A DNA stretch of 8,630 nucleotides from Bryobacterales bacterium (GTDB lineage Bacteria > Acidobacteriota > Terriglobia > Bryobacterales > Bryobacteraceae): contig JAEUQE010000302.1 of the NCBI GenBank assembly GCA_016789785.1, positions 1 to 8,630 on the forward strand, in the 5' to 3' direction. The position numbers were made by a program, and so were the translations under genes. Of the stretch, positions 5,171 through 8,630 are shown in pieces (the stretch's first letter is position 1; every line of letters begins with the position of its first letter). The notes beneath the pieces are model-generated. The model was not told where the DNA came from. It worked only from the letters and a program-made list of their open reading frames with translations, and searched no databases.

Positions 5171-7312
5171 TTATGCTCTCCTCTCTTCCAAGGCAGCCAG
5201 CACACGATCGGGAGTGAGGGGCACGGTCGGTACCCGAACGCCGATCGCATTGGCCACCGCGTTGGCAATGGCTGCGATACCGCCCACGGTGGGAGGCTCA
5301 CCCAGACCAATCACGCCGCGCTTATCGTTCTCGGGCGTGATGTGCATGTCGACGAGAATCTCGCCGATATCGCCGATGCCGGCCAGTTTGTAGAACTCCA
5401 TGTCGGGGTTCAGCACCCGGCCAGTCTTGGCGTCCATAATCCGTTCTTCCATCAGCGCGCCGCAGATGGACATGATGCAGGCGCCGAGAACCTGGCTCTC
5501 GGCGAGGCGAGGATTCATCACCAGACCGCAATCCTGCACCGCGACCATGCGATTCATACTGACCACGCCGGTCTCGGTGTCGACGGAAACGTCGGCGACC
5601 TGAATCCCAGCCACACCCTGCGTGTTCAGACCACGCGGATTGCGAGGATCGTTGGTGCCGGTCTCCGTGATGCTCTGCACGCCGAGTTTCTTGCAGGCCG
5701 CGGCCCACAAAATCGACTTGGCGGGATTCCCTTTCACCTGGATCTTGCCATTCACGGCTTCCAGTTGATCGGCCGGCGCTCCAAGCCCGGGCGCGACTTT
5801 CTCAAACAGCTTCTCCAGTGCGTTCACCGAAGAGATGCGCGAGGAGCTGGTGACGCCGCCGACGGTGGTGGAACCGCCCGAGGGGTTCGAAGGCGGATAG
5901 GAGTTATCGCCGATGTTCACCTTCACGGCTTCCATCGGCAGGCCGAGCGTTTCCGCAACCACCTGCGTGATGATGGTGCGCGTACCGGTGCCGAGATCCT
6001 GGCTCCCGAGTTCGACGATTACCGAGCCATCGGGATGGATGGTGGTACGGCAAGTGGAAGCGTGGCCCAAACCGCCCCACGTGCAGATGCCGATGCCCAT
6101 GCCGCGCTTGATGTGGCCAGTTCCCGAGTCACCACGGCGATGCCAGCGCTTCGACCACTCGGACATCTCCGCGGCTTTCTTCAACTGCGCGAGGTAGCTT
6201 TCGCGGCGTGCTTCCACCACCCACTGCATGTTCTTCGCGAACACATCCATGGGATCAAGCGACAGCTTCGCCGCCAGATCCTCCAGCGCCGAGCAAGTGA
6301 GAAACGATGCCTGAGGATGGTTCGGAGCGCGCCACGCCCGCAGCGGACCGCCGTTGGTCATCACCGCGGTGTGATTCAGGCGGTGGTTCGGGATGTTGAG
6401 GAACACATACGGAATCGGGGGCATGCCGCCACCCGCCATGCCGCCAGTGCCCCATGAACTCGATTCCCAACCCGAGATGGTGCCGTCCTTCTTCGCCGCA
6501 AGTTTGATCTTCGCGAACGCGGAAGGCCGGTTGCCTCCAATGTTCAGTTCGGTCGCGCGATCGAGGAACAGCTTCACGGGACGTCCGCCGCTGGCCTTGG
6601 AAAGATTCGCGCACTCCACGCCCCATTTGTCGGACGGGAACTTGCTGCCGAAGCCGCCGCCGATGTGGTCCATGTGAACCTTCACCTGCGTGGCCGGAAC
6701 ACCGAGGTTCTTGGCAAGGTCGGGGCCGATGTTGGAGACGTTCTGCGTCGACGGCCAGAAGTTGATCTGGTCGCCCTTCCATTCGATGACCTGGCCATGA
6801 GGCTCGAGACAGCAATGGGTCAAAACAGGGATTCCATACGTCCCTTCGCTGACCACTTCGGCTCCCTTGAAGGCCTTGTCGGGATCACCAGTCACCCGTT
6901 CCCCGGCGGGTTTCGCACGATCGGCAACCTTCGAGAGGTCTTCTTCGCGCACCACGTGAGGCAGCACTTCGTAGTCGACCTTAATGGCGCGGACGGCGTC
7001 GCGAGCGGCTTGCTCGGTGGTCGCCGAAACGGCGGCGATCTCCTGGCTCACCCACTGCAGTTCCGTGCCGGCGGGCGCCATCACACGCACCGCGGTCACA
7101 CCGGCGATCTTCTCGGCAGCCGAGGTGTCGATGCTGCGCACCTTGGCGTGCGCGTAGGGTGAGGTCAGCATCACGGCGTGCAGCAGACCGGGCTTGTTGA
7201 GGTCGGAGTTGTACTTCGCCTTGCCGGTCGCTTTCTCAATTCCATCCAGACGGCGGTAGCGCTTGCCGATCTGCTTGCGCGACTCCATTGGCGGCCAACT
7301 GTAATTAGGCAT
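5171..7312 (-). CDS. Xanthine dehydrogenase family molybdopterin-binding subunit
   Basis: The 713-residue large subunit hydroxylates the substrate, an aldehyde or N-heterocycle in this family, at a molybdenum cofactor. The aldehyde oxidase hammerhead domain is at about 20-120 (ATGKAKYNSDL, SPYAHAKV). Cofactor landmarks follow: IGGGFGSK (217-224), LRAWRAP (324-330), QDLGTGTRT (438-446), a STTVGGVTSSSR segment (481-492), and the C-terminal GLGEPP with the presumed catalytic base E672. The length fits the short periplasmic aldehyde oxidoreductase branch. The ATG overlaps the end of the Fe-S gene by 8 bp and has GGAGG 5 bp upstream, so expression is coupled. There is no signal peptide of its own. 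The specific substrate cannot be deduced. No chaperone gene of the XdhC/PaoD type is in the window. Confidence 0.96.
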   Translation of the reverse strand: MPNYSWPPMESRKQIGKRYRRLDGIEKATGKAKYNSDLNKPGLLHAVMLTSPYAHAKVRSIDTSAAEKIAGVTAVRVMAPAGTELQWVSQEIAAVSATTEQAARDAVRAIKVDYEVLPHVVREEDLSKVADRAKPAGERVTGDPDKAFKGAEVVSEGTYGIPVLTHCCLEPHGQVIEWKGDQINFWPSTQNVSNIGPDLAKNLGVPATQVKVHMDHIGGGFGSKFPSDKWGVECANLSKASGGRPVKLFLDRATELNIGGNRPSAFAKIKLAAKKDGTISGWESSSWGTGGMAGGGMPPIPYVFLNIPNHRLNHTAVMTNGGPLRAWRAPNHPQASFLTCSALEDLAAKLSLDPMDVFAKNMQWVVEARRESYLAQLKKAAEMSEWSKRWHRRGDSGTGHIKRGMGIGICTWGGLGHASTCRTTIHPDGSVIVELGSQDLGTGTRTIITQVVAETLGLPMEAVKVNIGDNSYPPSNPSGGSTTVGGVTSSSRISSVNALEKLFEKVAPGLGAPADQLEAVNGKIQVKGNPAKSILWAAACKKLGVQSITETGTNDPRNPRGLNTQGVAGIQVADVSVDTETGVVSMNRMVAVQDCGLVMNPRLAESQVLGACIMSICGALMEERIMDAKTGRVLNPDMEFYKLAGIGDIGEILVDMHITPENDKRGVIGLGEPPTVGGIAAIANAVANAIGVRVPTVPLTPDRVLAALEERRA

Positions 7313-7949
7313 TGCGTCCTCCCTTCATGGCCTTGGCGGCTTGCAGAACAGCCTTGCGGACGCCCACATAGGTACCGCAGCGGCAGAGATTTCCACCCAG
7401 AGCTTTCTCCACCTGTTCCTCGGTGGTGATGTTGGGATTGCGATCGAGCACGCCTTTGGCGGCCATGACGAATCCCGGCGTGCAGTAACCGCACTGTTGC
7501 GCATCGTGGTCGACGAATGCGGTGGAAACGGGGTGCGGCTTGCCGGCCTGGCCGATCCCTTCGATGGTCTGGATCTTCTTGCCTTGCGCGTCAATGGCGA
7601 GCACGGTGCATGCGTAGACCACCTTGCTGTTGACGATCATGGTGCAGGCGCCGCAGGTGCCGCGGTCGCACACGCGTTTGGCGCCGGTAAGGTCGAGATG
7701 ATTGCGGCACGCATCGAGCAGAGTGACGCGCGGCTCGACGGTGAGCTTCTGATCCGCGCCATTGATGTTCAGTGTGATGGGTACCGCCGAGGGGCCAGCG
7801 AGCCGGCCACCTGTTTGTGCTTGAGCTTCTTCTTCCAAGATGGCGCTGCCCAATGCGCCGCTGGTGACACCCACGCCCTTGAGAAACCCGCGGCGTGAGA
7901 AACCACTATTGAGGGCCTTGTCTTCCAGCTCGTCGTGGTGCTTACTCAC
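7305..7949 (-). CDS. Tat-exported [2Fe-2S] subunit of the Mo hydroxylase
   Basis: The 214-residue small subunit carries two [2Fe-2S] clusters that move electrons from molybdenum to FAD. A twin-arginine signal, SRRGFLKG (residues 18-25), is followed by a modest hydrophobic stretch and an A-Q-A-Q region near 41-45. The plant-ferredoxin-type cluster has CDRGTCGAC (C94, C99, C102) and C114. The helical C-terminal domain has CGYC (C153, C156) and CRC (C189, C191). All eight ligands are present. I chose the GTG at 7947-7949 because it gives the family-like N-terminus (SKHHDELEDKALNSGF) and has AAGGA upstream, although the spacing is long. An in-frame ATG at 8003 would add 18 residues of unlikely sequence. 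It is the first gene of the operon and the only subunit with an export signal. Confidence 0.93.
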   Translation of the reverse strand: MSKHHDELEDKALNSGFSRRGFLKGVGVTSGALGSAILEEEAQAQTGGRLAGPSAVPITLNINGADQKLTVEPRVTLLDACRNHLDLTGAKRVCDRGTCGACTMIVNSKVVYACTVLAIDAQGKKIQTIEGIGQAGKPHPVSTAFVDHDAQQCGYCTPGFVMAAKGVLDRNPNITTEEQVEKALGGNLCRCGTYVGVRKAVLQAAKAMKGGRNA

Positions 7950-8023
7950 TGTGAGACACCGTCCTTTCGTGTCTTGATCAACCAAATGCCGAACCGATCG
8001 CATGGTCTCCGGTAACGGAAACC

Positions 8024-8083
8024 CGAGCAGGCGACTGTTCGAAGGAAGAGCGATGGAGCGCGCTCACGGACCACACCTGCTCG
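8024..8083 (-). promoter_or_regulatory. Inverted repeat in the leader of the Mo hydroxylase operon
   Basis: CGAGCAGG (8024-8031) and CCTGCTCG (8076-8083) are perfect inverted copies 44 bp apart. They lie between the candidate promoter and the first gene, so the transcript could form a large hairpin, or the arms could be two operator half-sites. A 10-bp palindrome GAGCGCGCTC lies between the arms at about 8056-8065. Pairing is visible; function is guesswork. Confidence 0.2.
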
Positions 8084-8102
8084 TCAGCGCCCGTAGTTGG
8101 AG

Positions 8103-8144
8103 TCAGTCAGACTGAATATATCAGATGAGAAAAGCGGGGTACAA
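8103..8144 (-). promoter_or_regulatory. Candidate promoter of the Mo hydroxylase operon
   Basis: On the minus strand, TTGTAC (8144-8139) and TATATT (8120-8115) are separated by 18 bp and resemble a sigma-70 promoter with a weak -35. Directly downstream, TCAGT and ACTGA (8103-8107 and 8111-8115) form a small palindrome over the expected start site, which a repressor could bind. The leader to the GTG start would be about 160 nt. This AT-rich patch stands out in an otherwise GC-rich gap. Confidence 0.35.
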
Positions 8145-8241
8145 GGTTACCGGAGGGGGCGGCGGATCGAGGCGAATCGTCGCCGCCGGGATCCGGTGGG
8201 CGATGGCCGGGCTTCGAAGACGGCCTCGGTAGGAGTGTCGA

Positions 8242-8264
8242 GGCGGCAGACTGAAGTCTGCGCC
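8242..8264. repeat. REP-like palindrome
   Basis: GCAGACT (8246-8252) and AGTCTGC (8255-8261) pair perfectly over a GA loop. The outer GGC and GCC extend the stem with one bulged G at 8245. Short palindromes of this GCAGACT/AGTCTGC type recur between genes in some GC-rich environmental bacteria, which is why I call it REP-like. Only one copy is in this window. It lies downstream of the terminase-like gene and has no T-run. Confidence 0.5.
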
Positions 8265-8275
8265 ACCGGCCGGGC

Positions 8276-8325
8276 GTCAGCGCGGAGCAGGCCAGAGAGC
8301 GTCAGCGCGGAGCGGGCCAGAGAGC
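8276..8325. repeat. 25-bp tandem duplication
   Basis: Bases 8276-8300 and 8301-8325 are two head-to-tail copies of a 25-bp unit beginning GTCAGCGCGGAGC. They differ at one base (a at 8289, g at 8314). The right copy encodes the last seven residues and TGA stop of the terminase-like gene; the left copy lies just past that stop. Since 25 is not a multiple of three and the stop is in the right copy, the protein is unaffected. Confidence 0.85.
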
Positions 8326-8630
8326 GAGGGCGGTGGCGAAGACAAGATCGTCGTGGACCTTCGAACTCGTGGCTTTGCGCTTGAAGGCGCATAGCTCTTC
8401 GACCAACTTGTCCGCATCATGAACGGTGTCGCCGATCAGGAGGTCGCGGGTCTGGAGTTTCACTTCGAGCGCCGAGATGAGATGGTCGCGAGGCACGCGA
8501 TAGGCGTTGCCATCCTTGGATTCGGAGTCGCCGCCGGTGATGGTGACGTCGCAGATTCGCGTCGTGCGGGCGCACGGCCTGCCGGCGAGTTCCTTCCTGA
8601 AGAGCTCGACGACGGGGCTGCCGACGCCTG
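8302..8630 (-). CDS. Terminase large subunit-like protein, C-terminal part (5' end outside window)
   Basis: The frame is open from the right edge of the window to TGA at 8302-8304 and gives 108 visible residues; the N-terminus lies beyond the window. The visible part resembles the RNase H-like nuclease domain of phage terminase large subunits. It starts with GVGSPVVELF, continues with the strand VTITGGDSE and YRVPRDHLISALEVKLQ, then ADKLVEELCAFKRK, and ends with VHDDLVFATALALW. The HDDLV motif usually holds metal-binding aspartates of the nuclease site. In phages this enzyme cuts and packages DNA, but similar stand-alone genes occur in bacterial chromosomes. The ATPase half cannot be checked here. 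A GTG at 8496 would give only 64 residues, and homology-like sequence clearly continues upstream of it. No other phage gene is visible on this side. Confidence 0.75.
   Translation of the reverse strand, partial: GVGSPVVELFRKELAGRPCARTTRICDVTITGGDSESKDGNAYRVPRDHLISALEVKLQTRDLLIGDTVHDADKLVEELCAFKRKATSSKVHDDLVFATALALWPAPR

Noticed and set aside
4383..5393. 336-codon plus-strand open frame opposite the FAD subunit
   Set aside because: It is a shadow of a well-supported gene with no family resemblance.
5138..6457. 439-codon plus-strand open frame opposite the Mo and FAD subunit genes
   Set aside because: It is antisense to two genes with unmistakable motifs, is rich in H, R and A as expected of a GC-rich shadow frame, and has no recognisable domain.
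8147..8392. 81-codon minus-strand frame across the REP-like palindrome and tandem repeat
   Set aside because: It overlaps the terminase-like gene in another frame, and its sequence comes from repeats.
1..8630. CRISPR array, tRNA, rRNA, toxin-antitoxin or defence cluster
   Set aside because: I saw no regularly spaced repeats, no cloverleaf or rRNA-like sequence, and no paired small genes of toxin-antitoxin type. Uma2 alone does not define a defence system.

Overview
The window looks like a chromosomal accessory stretch from a GC-rich bacterium. Acidobacteriota of the Bryobacter/Solibacter type fits best. That is an inference from gene content: a DUF3052 protein with an extra N-terminal domain, a Uma2 nuclease, a Tat-exported molybdenum hydroxylase, a secreted DUF1326 protein and a terminase-like gene outside any visible phage cluster. 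No rRNA, tRNA or CRISPR array is visible.

Layout, left to right. Bases 1-73 are a short flank with no assignable gene. Bases 74-1397 hold a complete IS5-type insertion sequence with matching terminal inverted repeats, CTAG at both outer ends, and one intact DDE transposase (+). It sits 16 bp past the stop of a minus-strand DUF3052 gene (1414-2043). A possible 67-residue unknown protein (2083-2286, +) diverges from that gene. Next comes a decayed copy of a Uma2 gene (about 2303-2554), directly followed by an intact Uma2 gene (2572-3129, +). A hairpin at 3140-3169 separates Uma2 from the convergent minus-strand genes.

The right half is all minus strand. The main operon encodes a three-subunit xanthine dehydrogenase/aldehyde oxidoreductase family enzyme in the order [2Fe-2S] subunit with Tat signal (7305-7949), molybdopterin subunit (5171-7312) and FAD subunit (4185-5168). 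It ends with a 71-residue cysteine-containing protein of unknown function (3954-4169). After two hairpins, a secreted DUF1326 protein (3193-3867) follows with its own possible promoter. The Fe-S and Mo genes overlap by 8 bp, the Mo and FAD genes are 2 bp apart, and the small gene is 15 bp further on, so these four are probably one transcript. The 350 bp upstream of the operon hold a candidate promoter, an inverted repeat in the leader, a REP-like palindrome and a 25-bp tandem duplication. The window ends inside a minus-strand gene (8302 to beyond 8630) whose C-terminus matches the nuclease domain of phage terminase large subunits.

The enzyme subunits probably assemble in the cytoplasm with molybdenum cofactor and leave as a complex through Tat, guided by the single twin-arginine signal on the Fe-S subunit. 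The substrate cannot be read from sequence. The most interesting unknown is the small cysteine protein that closes the operon. I did not see a clear novel defence or mobile system here.
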